DNA of 64,000 bases from positions 42,520,501-42,584,500 of the forward strand of contig CM053164.1 of NCBI GenBank assembly GCA_028571685.1, read 5' to 3'. This DNA comes from Heterohyrax brucei (taxonomy: Eukaryota > Chordata > Mammalia > Hyracoidea > Procaviidae). Both the position numbers and the translations under genes were made by a program. The notes beneath the pieces are model-generated. The model made no database searches. It saw nothing but the letters and a program-made list of their open reading frames with translations, and had not been told where the DNA came from. Shown here one piece after another: positions 50,642 to 63,378 of the stretch (the first letter of the stretch is position 1; each line of letters opens with the position of its first letter).

Positions 50642-51840
50642 GTGAGTCAGTAGAGGCTGGGAGAGATGCTGTGAGAATGGACCACAGTTGTTTCTCTAGG
50701 GCGTCTTAAAATGAAAAGTAAAAGGTGTGTGACAACTTCCAAAGTCAGTCAGGTTTTCAGATGGGTAGGTCACTATAAGCACCTCTATATTGAACCCCAG
50801 ATGTTATAAATTAGCTCAAAATATAGAAAGGCTACTGCCCTGCTGGCCTCTGCTGTCAGGCCCCAGCTGTAGGTGACACTGTTTAGAATCCTCCTTTTCT
50901 GCTGGAAAAGCTCTCTGCTCCGGGCAGTTGCTGCCTCCCAGCCCAGGAATTAGGTCCAGCTGGGGCCTGTGTAAGGGTATATCCACCTACCAGTAGAACA
51001 AGATGGTGTCCCACACAACCTCACCACCTAGCTGGGTCCAGGCTGCTCTGTGTAGGAGGTGGAAAGAGAGGCCAAAGGTGTCAAGATACACAGAGTCCAC
51101 AGCCTCTGTTGCTGGGCCCCAGCTGAAGGCAACACTGTGTAAAATACTAGTTTTCTGCCACAAAAGTGCTGTCCTCCAGGTAGGAGCTACCTCCCAGCCT
51201 AAGAACTAGGATGGAATGAGATGGTATCCCACACAAGCTCGGCCCCTGCCTGTGTACAAGCCATGCAGAAAGAGAGGCCAAAGATGCTGAGATGCAGAGT
51301 CCAAAGCTGAGCCCTCAAGATATGATAATTTTGTGTGTCGATCCCACTAGCAGTGTGTTTGAGGTTAGCTGCTAGTCAAGTCCCAGCTCCACTCATTGGC
51401 TAAGACAGAGGAAAAAAAATTAAAATGGTGAGTTACCTTCGGTCTGTGAAAGCCAGCTCTTGCAGTGAGCAGGGTCAGTGAAAGAGAGGAGGTTTTCCAT
51501 TCAGTGGTATGAAGTCCAAATTAATAGCCCTATGCTGTGTTGTAGGACTTACTAGGTGTCCAGAGGGCTCCATTTACTTATCAGTTGAAGTCTTGTCTGG
51601 AGGGATTTAGGGAAACGTGTGTTTAGTACACCGTTTTGACTCTGTCCTCAAGATCATCATTCTTTATGATCTCATAGTACCCCATCGTATGGCTGTACCA
51701 CAGTGTGTTTGTTCATTCATCTTTTGATGGGTACCTCGATTGATTCGATCCTTTTGCTGTTGTAGACAGTGTTGCAATAAACATTGGAGTGCATGTATCT
51801 ATTTGTGTGACAACCCGTATTTCTCTAGGATATACTCCAA

Positions 51841-52009
51841 GAGGAAACTCTAGTGGCATGGTGATGAAGTGCTACATTTTCTAATCAAAAGGTCAGAAGT
51901 TTGAATCCAACAGGCACTTCTTGGAAACTCGGTAGAGCAGTTCTACTCTGTCATATGGGATTGCCATGAGTTGGAATCGACTTGATGGCAGAGGGTTTGG
52001 TTTTGTTGT
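51841..52009 (+). mobile_element. AfroSINE nested in the old L1
   Basis: Head gaaactctagtggcatggtg, then gaagtttgaatccaacaggc, ttctactctgtcatatggga and tail gcagagggtttggttttgtt. L1 ORF2 sequence continues on both sides (tatactccaag repeats at each edge). Confidence 0.9.
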
Positions 52010-53280
52010 ACTCCAAGAAGTGAGATTGCTGAATAATAAGGTATTACTATTTCTAGCCTTTAAAGAAAGCACTAATTGATTTCTAGGTGGTTGTATCATT
52101 TTATATTCCCACTAGCAGTGTAGAACAGTTCAAGTCTCTATGCAGCCTCTCCAACAATTATTTTACTGTGTTTTTTGCATTGATCAATGCCAACTTTGTT
52201 GGAGTGAATTGTAGTGTTAATTGGTGTTTCTCTAATGGCTAATGACTGTGTACGTTTTTTAATTGGGTTATTTTTCTTTTCTTGTGAAGTTTTCCAGTAC
52301 ATGGCAAATTTATGGAGATTGCACACTGATCAGATTCTTGGCAACCACAAGTTCTTTCTAGTTTGTAGGTATTCTTTTTACTCTTCTGGTGACATCTTTC
52401 AGTGAGCTAAGTGTTTGATTTTTAGGAGATCACGAGTTACCTATTTTCTCTTCTGCAGTTTGTGCATTTTTAGTAATATTTTGTACTCTGTTTATGCTGT
52501 TTATTAGGGTTCCCAGCATTATCCTTAGCTTTTCTTCCATGATTTATATTGTTTTAGATTTTACATTTAGGCCTTTGATCCATTTTGAGTTAGTTTTTTT
52601 GCATGTGTGAGATACAAGTCCTGCATGTTTTTGCAGCTATCCATTTATGCCAACACCATTTGCTAAAGAGACTGTTTTTCTCCCAGTTTATGGACTTTGG
52701 AAATTTGTCAAATATCAGCTGTTCATAGGTGGATCATGTTACATCTGGATTCTCAATTCTGTTCCATTGGTCTATATATCTATTTTTGTTCCAGTACCAG
52801 GCTGTTTAGACTTCTCTCACAGTGTAATAGGTTCTAAACTGAGGTATTGTGAGGTCTCTCACTTTGTTCTTCTTCAGTAATGCTATAATTATCCATGGCT
52901 TCTTTCTTTTCCAAAAGAAGTTGGTGATTTATTTCTCCATCTCATTAAAAAATGACATTAGAGTAGGCGTTGGGATTGCATTGCATCTACAGATTGCTTT
53001 GTGTGGAACAGACATTTTCACTGTGTTAAGTCTTTCTATCTGTAAGTAAAGTAGGTTTCTCTGCTTTTGTAGGTCTCTTTGATTTCTTGGAGTAGAGTCT
53101 TGTGATTTTCTTTGTATAGGTCTTTTATATCTCTGGTTAGGTTTATTCATAAGTATTTTATCTTCTTAGGGAGTAGGTATGGTACATGGTTTTGATTTAG
53201 TGATTTCCTCTTTGGTGGGCTTTTTGTTGGTGTCAAGGAATCCAGCTATTTTGTGTATGTTTGTCTTATATCCTGGAAAC

Positions 53281-53441
53281 TTGTGACATAGTGGGTTAAA
53301 TGCTACATCTGCTAACCGAAAAGGTCAGCAGTTCAAATCTGACAGTCACTCCTTGGAAACTCTGTGGGGCAGTTCTACTCTGACCTGTAGGGTTGATATG
53401 AGTTGGACCTTACTGAATGGCAGTGGGTTTGGTTTTGGTTT
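53281..53441 (+). mobile_element. AfroSINE nested in the old L1
   Basis: Head region gacatagtgggttaaatgct, B-box region gcagttcaaatctgacagtc, and tail gcagtgggtttggttttggt. Edges share tatcttatatcct and gtcttatatcctgg. Confidence 0.88.
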
Positions 53442-54209
53442 ATCTTATATCCTAGGACTTCTGTTAGTGCCAATAATATTTTTGTGGATTCTTTCGGGTT
53501 TTCTCTGTATAAGATCATGTTGTCTGCAAATAGAGGTATTTCTATATCTTCTTACCAGTTTGGATGCCCTTTTTTTTCTTTATCATGCCTAATTGCTCTG
53601 GCGAGAAAAAAGTGAAAATGGGCATCCTTGTCTGATTCCTGTCTCAAGGGGAGTGCTTTCAGACTCTCTCTATTTAGCATGATGTTGGCTGTTGGCTTTG
53701 CATAGATACACCTTATTATGTTGAAGAATTTCCATTCTGTTCTGCTTTACTGAGAGTTTTTAACATGAATGGGTGTTGGACTTTTGTCAAAAGCCTTTTC
53801 TGTGTCAGTTGATAAAATCAAGTGACTTGTCTTTTACTTTATTTCTGTGGTTGATTACATTGTTTTTGTAATGTTAGACCATTCCTATATCCCTTTTATG
53901 AGTGCCACTTTGTTATGTTGAATTATTCTTTTGATATGTGGTTGAATTCTGCTGGCTAGAATTTTGTTGTGGATTTTTTGCATTTAAATTCATGGGAGAT
54001 ACTGGTCTGATATTTGCTGTTTTTGTATTGTGTTCCTGTTTTTGGTGTTAGGGGTATGCTGGCTTCACAAAATGTATTTGGGAGTATTCTATCCTTTTTT
54101 ATGCTCTGGAATACATTTAGTAATAATGGTTTTAACTCTTCTCTGTAACTTTGATCAAATTCTCCAGTGAATCCGTCAGGATCATGGCTTGTTTTAGTTG
54201 GGAGGTTTT

Positions 54210-54783
54210 GGTTTTTTAAAAAAAAATTTTTCGTTGTGATTAAGTGAAAATTTACAGTCCAAGTCAGTTTGCTATATTAAACCCCAAGTACCTGCTTCCT
54301 TGCAATTCTCTGCTCTCCTCACCCTGTGACTGCACACACTCTTCTTTTATGCTCTTTACTTCCAGTAACCTCTCAAGCAACACTTGTCCCCTCCTTTCTA
54401 CCCTCTTCTGTCCCCTTTTAAAAGAAACCAGTAGGACAGCCTTATATATGTATTAAACCGTAAAGTACATACACCATATGCATCACTCTCTGTCCCCAAG
54501 TTCTGCCCATTCTTTATCTGAAGTGTTGGATTCAGTACTGGTTTCACCTCTGGGCTAGCAACATGTCTAGGGGCTGTTTTCTCTGGGGACCCTCCAGGGT
54601 TGTCAAACCATCAGTTCTGTCGTTTAATAGCATTCTTGTTACATGTACTACTTTTTTTCGTGCTACACCAGAAACTCTACGTTGTGTTGCCTGTTGGGGC
54701 TGTCTTTGGTGGTGGCTGGGCAGCATCTGGTGCTTCTAGTCTTATGCTGGTATAGTCTCCCCAATCACATGGGTCCTTCTGTC
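54210..54783 (-). mobile_element. L1 3' tail nested in the old L1
   Basis: About 570 bp of L1 3' UTR on the minus strand, starting at the tail (ttaaaaaaaaatttttcgtt) and ending near gtccttctgtc. Flanks tagttgggaggtttt (54,195-54,209) and tagttgggagtttt (54,784-54,797) form a target duplication with one indel. Confidence 0.82.
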
Positions 54784-56589
54784 TAGTTGGGAGTTTTTTA
54801 ATTACCTTTTCAGTCTCTTTTGGGATCGTTTTATTAGGTTGTTATCCTTTTGTTTGTGGTAATTTTTGTAGGAAGGTTGTTTTGGAACTTTGTCCTTTTC
54901 CTCTAGGTTTTCAAATTTATTACAGTACAGTTTTTCATAGTATTGTTATGATTTTTTAAATTTCAGTTAGGTTTGTTGTGGTATTGTCCATCTAATTTCT
55001 TACTCAAGGTTTTTGCTTCCTCTCCTGTTTTTCTTTTGTCAGTGTGGCTGGTGGTTTATCAGTTTTGTTGATGTTTTAAAAGAATCAGCTTTTGGTTGTG
55101 TTAACTCTCCAGTTGTTTTCATGTTCTCTAAATCACTAATTCTGCTGTAATTTTTATTGTTTGCGTTCTTTATGTGCCCGGGGAGCTCTTTTGCTGCTGT
55201 CTTTCCACTTGTTTGAGTTGTAGGGTTAGTTCTTTGATTTGGGCCCTGTCTTCCTTTTGTATGTGTGCACTTGCTAAGATAACTTCACCTCTGAGCACTG
55301 TGTTTTCAGTGTTCCCATAGGTTCTTTTGGGATGTGTTTTCATTCTCATTTGATTCTGTATATTCTGTGCCTGATTTCTTCTCAAGCTCAGTGGTTTTTG
55401 AGGAAGGTGTTATTCAGTTTCCATGTATTTGATATTTTTTCCTTTTTTATTTTGTTGATTTCAACTTTTATGGCTCTGTGGTCTGAAAAGGTGTTTTGTA
55501 ATATTTCAATACTTTGAGTTTTGTTAAGGACTGCTTGTGACCTAATGTGTGTTCACGTCTGGAGAGTGTTACATGTCCACTGGAAAACAAAATATACTTT
55601 CCTGCTATCGGATGAAGTGTTGTGTACGTATCTGTGAGGTTTAGTTGATCATTTGTGGCTGTTTAGATCTTTCTTGTCTTTATTGAGGTATTTTTTAGGT
55701 GTTTTATTCTTCATTGAAAGTGGTGTGTTGAAGTCTCCTACTGTGGAGCTCCTATTGTGGAGCCGTCTGTTTTTGTTTTCAGTGTCATTTGTGTTTGTTT
55801 TATGTATTTTGGAGCCCTACCATTTAATATAGTTATGCCCTCATGGAGTATTGATCTTTTAATCATTATGTAATGTGCTTCCTCACTGAATGTGGTAGAT
55901 TTTACTGTAAGGTAAGGTGAATATTAATAATTCAGCTGTTTTTGAATGTTAGCTTGATCCGGGTATTTCCTTCTTTTGAGTGTCAGTTTATCTGTGTCTT
56001 TGAGTCTGATGTTTGGCTTTTGTAAGCATATAGATAAGCCTTATTTGTTAATCTAGTCTGACACTCTGTTTATTGCCATATTTTTTCCATTTACATGCTA
56101 TGTGATTATTGATAGGCATAAGTTAGGGCTGGCATTTTGATACCTTTTGTTTTTTTGTGTGTTGAAAACAATTCCTGTGTTTCATTTAAATTCCTGTGCT
56201 GAGTTGTTTTTCTTCCCCTCTTTTTCAGTGTTGGTGGTTTTGTATTTACTGAGACTCCGTGTTTTTTATTTTGATGTGTAGGAATGATAGTTTCCCTTTT
56301 GGTTACTGTAATATTTACCCCTGCTTTTCTAAATTGAAACCAGTCCTTAATTTCTTTATATCACCTTGACTTCCTCTCCATATGAAAGATCTATGACTAC
56401 GTTTTCTTTTAAGTCCCTCTTTTTTGTTATAATGTCTATATAATGACGTCTGTTTTCCTGTTTCCATTGTTTTGCCTGTGATTTATTTTTGTGATTCCGC
56501 TAAATGGATTGATAACCAGTTGCTCTGTTGTGTGTTCTGATCATGCTTTATGAGGACTACCAGTTAAATTCACTAACTCATCCTAGAAA

Positions 56590-57070
56590 AAGTGCTGCAT
56601 AGGTCATTGCTGAATATCACTACTGTCACCTTTGAAGTACTCCCCTTTGGAAATTATACACAGATGCCAGCACATAGTACTTCCTTCAAAGCAATTTTGG
56701 AACTCTTTTTCTGGAATGGCCATCAGAGCTGTCATTATAGTACCCTTGATGTGATATGTACCCTTCCTTTCAATATTTGCTTTATCTTCAGGTAAAGAAA
56801 AAAGTAACTGGGGACCAGGTCAGGTGAGTAGGAAGTGTGTTCCAATACAGTTATTTGTTTACTGGCTAAAAACTCCCTCACAGACAACTATGTAATTAAG
56901 TTTATGAACTTGCCACCATGCCGCCATGTGCAGTGGCCATTCTAGAAAGAGTTCCAAAATTACTTTGAAGGGTGGACCAAGCACTGGCATCAGTGCATAG
57001 CATCCCAAAGGGGACTACTTTGAAGGTAATGGTAGTGATACTCAGCAGTGAAGTATGTAGCACTTAGAAC
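56590..57070. mobile_element. mariner-like remnant with long imperfect inverted repeats
   Basis: About 125-140 bp at 56,592-56,725 returns as a diverged reverse complement at 56,930-57,065: cctttgaagtactccccttt against aaaggggactactttgaagg, and aattttggaactctttttct against agaaagagttccaaaattac. Between the arms, the minus strand at about 56,800-56,850 reads SYSPDLVPS, the PYSPDLAP motif of mariner transposase. No ORF remains. Inserted in the old L1. Confidence 0.65.
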
Positions 57071-59084
57071 AATTAAGTTTATGGACTTAATTTTTAGGAC
57101 CTTGTATTATCTGGTATTACTGAGTTTCTATACAAAGGATGTCTTGTAGTATTTATTGTAATTTGGGTTTGTTTTTTTGCAAATTCCTTAAATTTCTGTT
57201 TTGTCTAGAAATGTCCTAATTTTACTCTCACAGTTGAGAGACAGTTTTGCTATATATATAATTCTTGGCTGGCAATTATTTTCCTTCAAGGCTTTGTAGA
57301 TATCATTGGATTGCCTTCTTGTCTGCGTGGTTTCTGGTGAGTAATTTGAGTTTAGTAGTTTAGTCTTAATGATTTACCTTTGCAGGTTTTTTTTTTTTTT
57401 TAATCATAGCCACTTTTAAAAGTGGCCCCTTATCTTTAACATTGCCAACTTTGATTATAATGTGTCTTGGTATCTTTCTTTTGGTATCTATTTGTATAGA
57501 GTTCCATGAGCATCTTAGATAGGTATCTTCTTATTGTTTGTGGTATCAGAAATTTTCTGTCAACAAATCTTCAACAATTCTATTTTCTGTATTCTCCTAC
57601 CCCCCATTTTGGTGTCCCAATCACTCGTAATTATTTCTCCTGGCAGAGTCCTGTGTAATTTTTAGTGTTTCTTGATTTTTTAAAATTGTTTTACCTGATT
57701 TTTGCTCAAATGTGTTGATGTCATGTCTTTTATCTTCAGCCTTACTAATTTGGGTTTCCATTGCCTCAATTCTACCCCTTTGACTGTTTAGTTGTCTAAT
57801 TGTGTGATTTTATGATTAATTTTCTGAATTTCCTGTTCTTGTCACTGTATGCTTTCAGCCTATTCAGTTTTTCATATGTTCTGCCACATTTTGCCTCATC
57901 TCCTTCCTCACGTGTTTAAAAGTTCTGAGTATTAAGCTTTTGTAATCTACTTCTGTTAATTCCAGGAAGTTCTCCTCCTCTGGAAAATTTGATTCTTTGT
58001 TTTGGGAGCTTTCCAAAGAGATCATGATCTGCTGCTTTAAGTGATTTGAAATTAATTGTTGTCTCCAGCTATCAGTAAATTGTTTTTACTTACTTTATGT
58101 TTGCCTACTATGTTCTATCTTGTTTTAAAATATCCAAATAGGCTGATGATGTGTGATAGTTTGGTTATTGCTGTCTCTGAAACTCGAATGCCTCGTCACC
58201 AGATGTTTAGAGCTGTTACTAGATACGGAAGACCAGGAGTCCATTTACTGTTTTTATGTGTGTTCAGCTCAGGTGTCCAGGTATCAGTGATCAAGTTGTT
58301 GTGCAGTGTCTTGCCTATTATTCTCGATGGACATGTGCAATTGGCATAGCTCCAGGTGTCTGGCTGCAGCTGCTGAGAAAGGCAGGGGGGTTACAACTAT
58401 CTCTTACTGTCTGTGAAGATGCCGTATTACCTTATATGTGAATGTAGATGAAGAAAGTTTCTGTCCTTATTTTCCGGGTTATGGGAGCCAACTGATTTTT
58501 TCTTCTTTTTCCCTTTCAAATTATTCCCTTTCTGAAAATGACTCAGAGGGGACTTAAATTATTTCCTTTCTGGAAAATGTAAGGAGCCCTACTTCTGGCT
58601 CAGTTAATGCTGTCAGACTCCAGAGCCAGGTGAAGTACAGAGAAGGGATGGGAAAGTATTGCAAGAAGGGAGAGAGGCCCATCCTAAAGGAAAAATTTAA
58701 AGCTGTACACATGGCAGGTTAAGCACAGATACTTAGCTTTTGAAGATCTGATGCTGTTTCTTACTTGTTTTGGAGACACAAGTGGATTTTCCAAACAGTT
58801 TCTTACACTGAGGAGGATGCCGAACAACTTCAACTAGTATGCTTACCATGCTGGCCATAGCTGTTTCTCAGCACATCGGGTCTGTAGAATGCTGTGTACT
58901 TCTGGGAGTACTCTCCCTTCCCCCTTGGTCAGTCCAATTTCTCAACTTTCTGTTTATTGTTCAGGGCTACTGGGATGTCTTATGTACTGGATTCATTTGT
59001 TATTTTGGGGCTTTGTTGTTAGAGGGGTCATGGGAGGCATCCATCTACTCTGCCATCTTGGCCCCACTCTAAATTTCCTTTTAA

Positions 59085-59876
59085 TAAGCCTCTTAAATGT
59101 TGCCTTTGTTGCATATACCTTATAGCACATCCTTTAAAATGGCAAAAACAAAGATACTCATTGGAGACCCTCCCAAGTATATACATACAGAGAGATACGC
59201 ACACCTATGTGTAGGGTCGCTATGAGTTGGAACTGACTCGACAGCCCTGGGTGGTTTATGTATGTGTATGTGTATGTGTGTGTATCATTTCTCTGGAATA
59301 AAAAGCAGAAGTATAAAAATTAAAGTTGTAATGAATGTTAATGCAGTTTTTTGTAGTAAGTTATCTAAAAGGTCTTCGAAATTATTTTAAGCCTGTATAC
59401 CATAAAATAGAAGTACTGTTGAAATAAAGTTTATTTAGATATTCTAATTTTTCAGTCAGTTTTAACTATTTCTGTAGTTTTTGTTCAATCTGATTTTAGC
59501 CCTTCAACATTTTATCAACTAACTTTGAAAATCAAAACATCTGCTCAGCTGACCAATTCATTCATAAAAATACAATCTTTAGTGTCTGGCTGCCTTCTAG
59601 AAACATTCTCCAGGACACTGCAGATGTTTCTGTCTTTTGTCTTCTTGGAATTCCTGTACAGTAGAACTTGTTTACAGTTCTTTTATGTTTGGGATCCACC
59701 CAATATATGATAACTGTAATGTAGCATTTTTCATATTTTCTTATGTCTAGAAAAGGTCTCCATCTAGTTGGGAGAGATCTTTCAAAATCTGTGTGATCTC
59801 AGAGGCTGGGGCCTAAGAAGGCCTGATCCTGTGCTGCCCCTCCTTATTTTTGGCTCATGACTGGAAGAAAAGAATT
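59085..59876 (+). other. ZNF512 intron 2 between L1 copies
   Basis: AT-rich intronic sequence. It holds a 3' scrap of an AfroSINE (59,208-59,260) running into a TATG/TG microsatellite to about 59,286. No exon or other repeat recognised. Confidence 0.5.
59208..59260 (+). mobile_element. AfroSINE 3' end fragment
   Basis: Only the tail gtgtagggtcgctatgagtt and ggaactgactcgacagccct remains, followed by a TATG/TG tract. Confidence 0.75.
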
Positions 59877-59948
59877 TGGCTTAGGCATTAGAGAAATACA
59901 GATCAAAACTACAATGAGATACCATCTTACCCCAATAAGGCTAGTATT

Positions 59949-60666
59949 TTGTGTGTGTGCGTGATTAAGTGAAAGTTGATCATTCAAGTCAGTTTACCAT
60001 ATAAAACCTGAACACATGCCTCTGCAGCTGTCTGTTTTCTTCATGCTGTGGCAACATACTCCTCCTTTCTACCTAGTACTTCTGGTATCCACTCAACCAA
60101 CACTTGGCCCTCCTTTCCATCCTTTCCTCTTCCCTCAAGAGAGGAACCAGTTGGACAGCCTCATATATATATTTAACCAAGCAGTATAAACACCACCTGC
60201 ATCACTGTATGTCTCATTGTCCTGTTCAATCTTTGTCTGAAGAGTTGGCGTTGATTACTGGTTTCGTCTCTGGGCTAGCAGCAAGTCCAGGAGCTTTGTT
60301 TTCAGGGGACCCTCTGGGATGTTGTATCATCCAGTCTGGTATTTTCACAGAGTTGTAGATCTGCACTCCCATTTTTTGGTGCTTTGTCAGAGACTCTACA
60401 TTGTGTTCCTTGTCAAGGCAGTCTTTGGTGGTGGCCAGGCACCATCTAGTTCTTCTGATCTCGTGCTGATGTAATCTCCAAATCATGTGGCCTCTTCTGT
60501 CTTCTGGACTTCTATTTTTCTTATGTCTTTGGTTTTCATCCGTTTTGGATAGATCAAGACCAGCTGATGTTCCTTAGAGGGCAGCTTGCTGGCTTCTAAG
60601 GGCCCAGGCGCCACTTAACAATATGGAATGCAGAACAATTTCTTAGAAAAAAACTAGTCATACAGC
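59949..60666 (-). mobile_element. L1 3' tail with 12-bp target duplication
   Basis: About 718 bp of minus-strand L1 3' UTR (gtgattaagtgaaagttgat near its tail). Flanks are aaggctagtatt (59,937-59,948) and aaggttagtatt (60,667-60,678), one mismatch. Confidence 0.85.
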
Positions 60667-61203
60667 AAGGTTAGTATTGATCCAAGAAACATGAAATAAT
60701 AAATATTGGAGAGGTTGTGGACAAACTGGAACACTGCCACTGATGGGAATGTAAAATGATACAACCACTTTGGAAATTGATTTGGTGCCTCCTTAAAAAG
60801 CTGGAAATACGACTACCAGAGTGTCCAGCAGTCCTGCTCCTTGGAACATACCCTGCAGAAATAAAAGCCGTCACATGAACACACATAGGCACACCCATGT
60901 TCATTGTGTTGCAGTTCTGAATAGCAATAGAAACAGCCTAGATGCCCTTCAGTGGATTAATGGATAAATGAATTATGGCATATTCACACTGTAGAATACT
61001 ATATAGTGATAAAGAACAACCATGAATCCATGACGCATAACATGAATGAGTCTATATCCTAGATGAAGTTAGTTGCAAAAGGACAAATTGTATGAGATTA
61101 CTATTTAGAGAGCTCAAGAAAACATTTAAACACAGAAAAAAGTGTTCTTTGATGGTTATCAGGTTGAGGGGAGGGAGAGTGCTGTTCACTAACTAGATAA
61201 GAA

Positions 61204-61380
61204 AACCACAAATGAGACTCATTGCCTTTGAAATCAGTTCTGACTCATAACAACCCTATTGGGCAAAGTAGAATTGCCCCCAAGTTTCCAGAGAACACTT
61301 GGTGAATTTGAACTGCCAACCTTTTGGTTAGCAGGTGTAGCACTCAACCACTATGTCACCAGAGTTTCCAAACTAGAGAG
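61204..61380 (-). mobile_element. AfroSINE with 10-bp target duplication
   Basis: Reverse-complement copy with tcataacaaccctattgggc, tttgaactgccaaccttttg and head ctatgtcaccagagtttcc. Flanked by tagataagaa at 61,194-61,203 and 61,381-61,390. Confidence 0.9.
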
Positions 61381-62245
61381 TAGATAAGAATTATCTTGGG
61401 TGAAGGGAAGGACAGTGCAGTACAGGACAAGTCAACACAACTGGACTAAAGCAAAAGCTAAGAAGTTTCCTGAATACAACCAGTTTGAGGGACAGAGTAG
61501 TGGCGACAGAGGTTTGGGGACCATGGTTTCAGGTGACATCTCGGTGAACTGGTGTAACAGTTTATTAACAAAATGTTCTGCATTGTGCTTTGGTGAGAAG
61601 CATCTAGGGTCTAAAAACTTGCAAGCAGCTATCTAAGATACATCAGTTGGTCCTAACCCACCTGGAGCAAAAGAGATTGAAGAATACCCAAAACACAAGG
61701 AAAATATTAGCCCAAGAGACAAAAGGAGCCACATAAGCCAGAGACTCCATCAGCCTGAAACCAGAAGAGCTAGCTGGTGCCAAGCTACCAACAATGACTG
61801 CCCTGACTGGGAACACGAGAGAGTCCTTGATAAAGTGGGACAGAGGTGGGGTGGAGAACTCAAATTTATGTAAGAAGACCAGACTTGAGATAAATGGCCC
61901 TGAACTTTCTGTTAGTCTACATCTGAAGCCATTCCCAAAGCTGACTTCAGACAGATTGGAGTGCAATGTAAAGATATAAAATGATAGTCATGAAAAGAGT
62001 GCTTCTTGGCTCCAGTAGAGATCCATGAGATTAAATGGGCAGCTGCTTTCTGGAGATGATATGAGAAGGTAAAAAGGACAGAAGCTAACTGAATGGACAT
62101 AGGAAATCCAGGGTAAAAGGAGGAGTGTGCTGTGCCTTTGCAGGGAGAAAAATGAGGGTTACAAAACACTGTGTATATAAATTTTTGTGTGAGAAACTAA
62201 CTTGAAATGTGAGCTTTCATTTTAAAGCACAGAAGAAAAAACTGA

Positions 62246-62622
62246 CTTAATCATTTTGAAAGACAAAAGATGACTAAATTTTTTTTCCTTTTATTATACT
62301 CTTAGTAAGCGGTTTTGATTTCTCTTTCACAACCTTTTATTTATCCACTATTAAATAGCAAAACTCTTTTAGCAATTTTGCAAATGAACTCAATTCTTGG
62401 TTAACCCTCTTTTTTTTTTTTGGTCTTGTCTTATGTCTTCTTGTTTCCCACTCTGGAAACTGCTAGTTTTATTCTTAAGGCAAAATTATCCTTTTTCCTT
62501 AAATAAAACATATTTCATATGATATCTAGATTGTTACCTAGAAAGATTTCAGTTTTCTCATTGATAGTATCTTTTGCATGTTTTACAGTATCTCAGAGAA
62601 GCAAATTATAATAATCTATTTT
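62246..62622 (+). other. Short AT-rich intronic stretch
   Basis: Nothing recognisable apart from a T run near 62,409-62,420. It ends at an RTE target site. Confidence 0.5.
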
Positions 62623-62636
62623 TAAGGCTTTGTTGT

Positions 62637-63364
62637 GTTATCATTGTCATTAGGTGCAATCACGTTAGTTCCAACTCGTAACAACCCAGTGCAGAACAGA
62701 ACAAAATGCAGTTTCCTGCACCATGTCCACAGTCGTTTCTATGCTTAAGTCCATTGTTACAGCGAATGTGTCAATCCATCTTGTTGAGGGTCTTCCTCTT
62801 TTTCACAGACCGTCAGCTCTACCAAGTGTGATATCCTTCTCCAGGGATTGATCCCTCTTGATAACACAGTCTCACCGTCTTTGCTTCCGAAGGAGCACTT
62901 TAGCTGTACTTCTTCCAGAAGAGATCTGTTTGTTCTTTTAGCAGTCCATGGTACATTCAGTATTTTTCTCAAGCACCACAATTCTTTTGTCTTCCTTACT
63001 CACTGTCCAGCTGTCACATGCATATGATGCAATTGAAAATACCATAACTTGGAACAGGCGCATCTTGGTCTTCAAGGTGACACCTTTACTTTTCAACACT
63101 TTAAAGAGATCTTTTGCAGCAGATTTTACCAAAGCGGTGTGCAAATGCAGCAGATTTTACCAAAGCAGTGTGTAAAATTTCTTGACTGCCGCTTTCATGG
63201 ACGTTGATTGTGAAACCAAGTAAAAGGAACATCCTTGACAGCCTCAATCCTGTCTCCATTTATCATGGTGTTGCTTATTGGTCCAGTTGTGAGGATTTTT
63301 TTTTTTCTTGATGTTGAGGTACAATCCATCCATACTGACTCCTTTGGTCCTTGATCTTCATCAG
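62637..63364 (-). mobile_element. 5'-truncated RTE-type LINE with 14-bp target duplication
   Basis: Minus-strand 3' end of an RTE. It reads VKSAAKDLFKVLKSKGVTLK and MVFSIASYACDSWTVSKEDK (63,144-62,938) and NVPWTAKRTNRSLLEEVQLK (62,960-62,900), the RTE C-terminal block, in two overlapping frames. Flanks taaggctttgttgt are identical at 62,623-62,636 and 63,365-63,378. Confidence 0.92.
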
Positions 63365-63378
63365 TAAGGCTTTGTTGT

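Larger units (their letters stand above)
44588..51649 (-). mobile_element. Full-length L1, 7.06 kb, with 16-bp target duplication
   Basis: Complete element on the minus strand: poly-A side (tttttctttttttattatga) at 44,588 and the 5' end at 51,649, where the reverse complement starts GAGGACAGAGTCAAAACGGT. Both flanks carry AAGATCATCATTCTTT (44,572-44,587 and 51,650-51,665), identical. ORF1 and ORF2 are broken by many stops and frameshifts, so it cannot move. Confidence 0.92.
43495..59070 (-). mobile_element. Old full-length L1 hosting nested insertions
   Basis: Minus-strand L1 whose 3' end (tail at 43,495, 3' UTR to about 44,570) and body resume at 51,650 after a younger L1, and whose 5' end is at about 59,070 (reverse complement of tctgccatcttggcccca, a typical L1 start). 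Subtracting the five nested elements leaves roughly 7 kb, the length of one complete L1. Flanks aatttcctcttttaa (43,480-43,494) and aatttccttttaa (59,072-59,084) resemble a target duplication. Reading frames are destroyed, with ORF2 traces such as STPRNQRDLQKQ near 53,100. Confidence 0.72.
59877..62245 (+). mobile_element. 5'-truncated L1, interrupted twice
   Basis: Starts at the end of ORF2 (gatcaaaactacaatgagat), breaks at 59,949, resumes at 60,667 and runs through the 3' UTR to about 62,245. Two later insertions lie inside: an L1 tail (59,949-60,666, minus) and an AfroSINE (61,204-61,380, minus). No intact frame. Confidence 0.8.

Noticed and set aside
58056-58349. 97-codon + strand open frame
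   Set aside because: It lies in the 5' part of the old minus-strand L1 and has no start context or conserved motif.
61643-61966. 107-codon minus-strand open frame
   Set aside because: It is antisense to an L1 3' UTR on the + strand and has no matching family.
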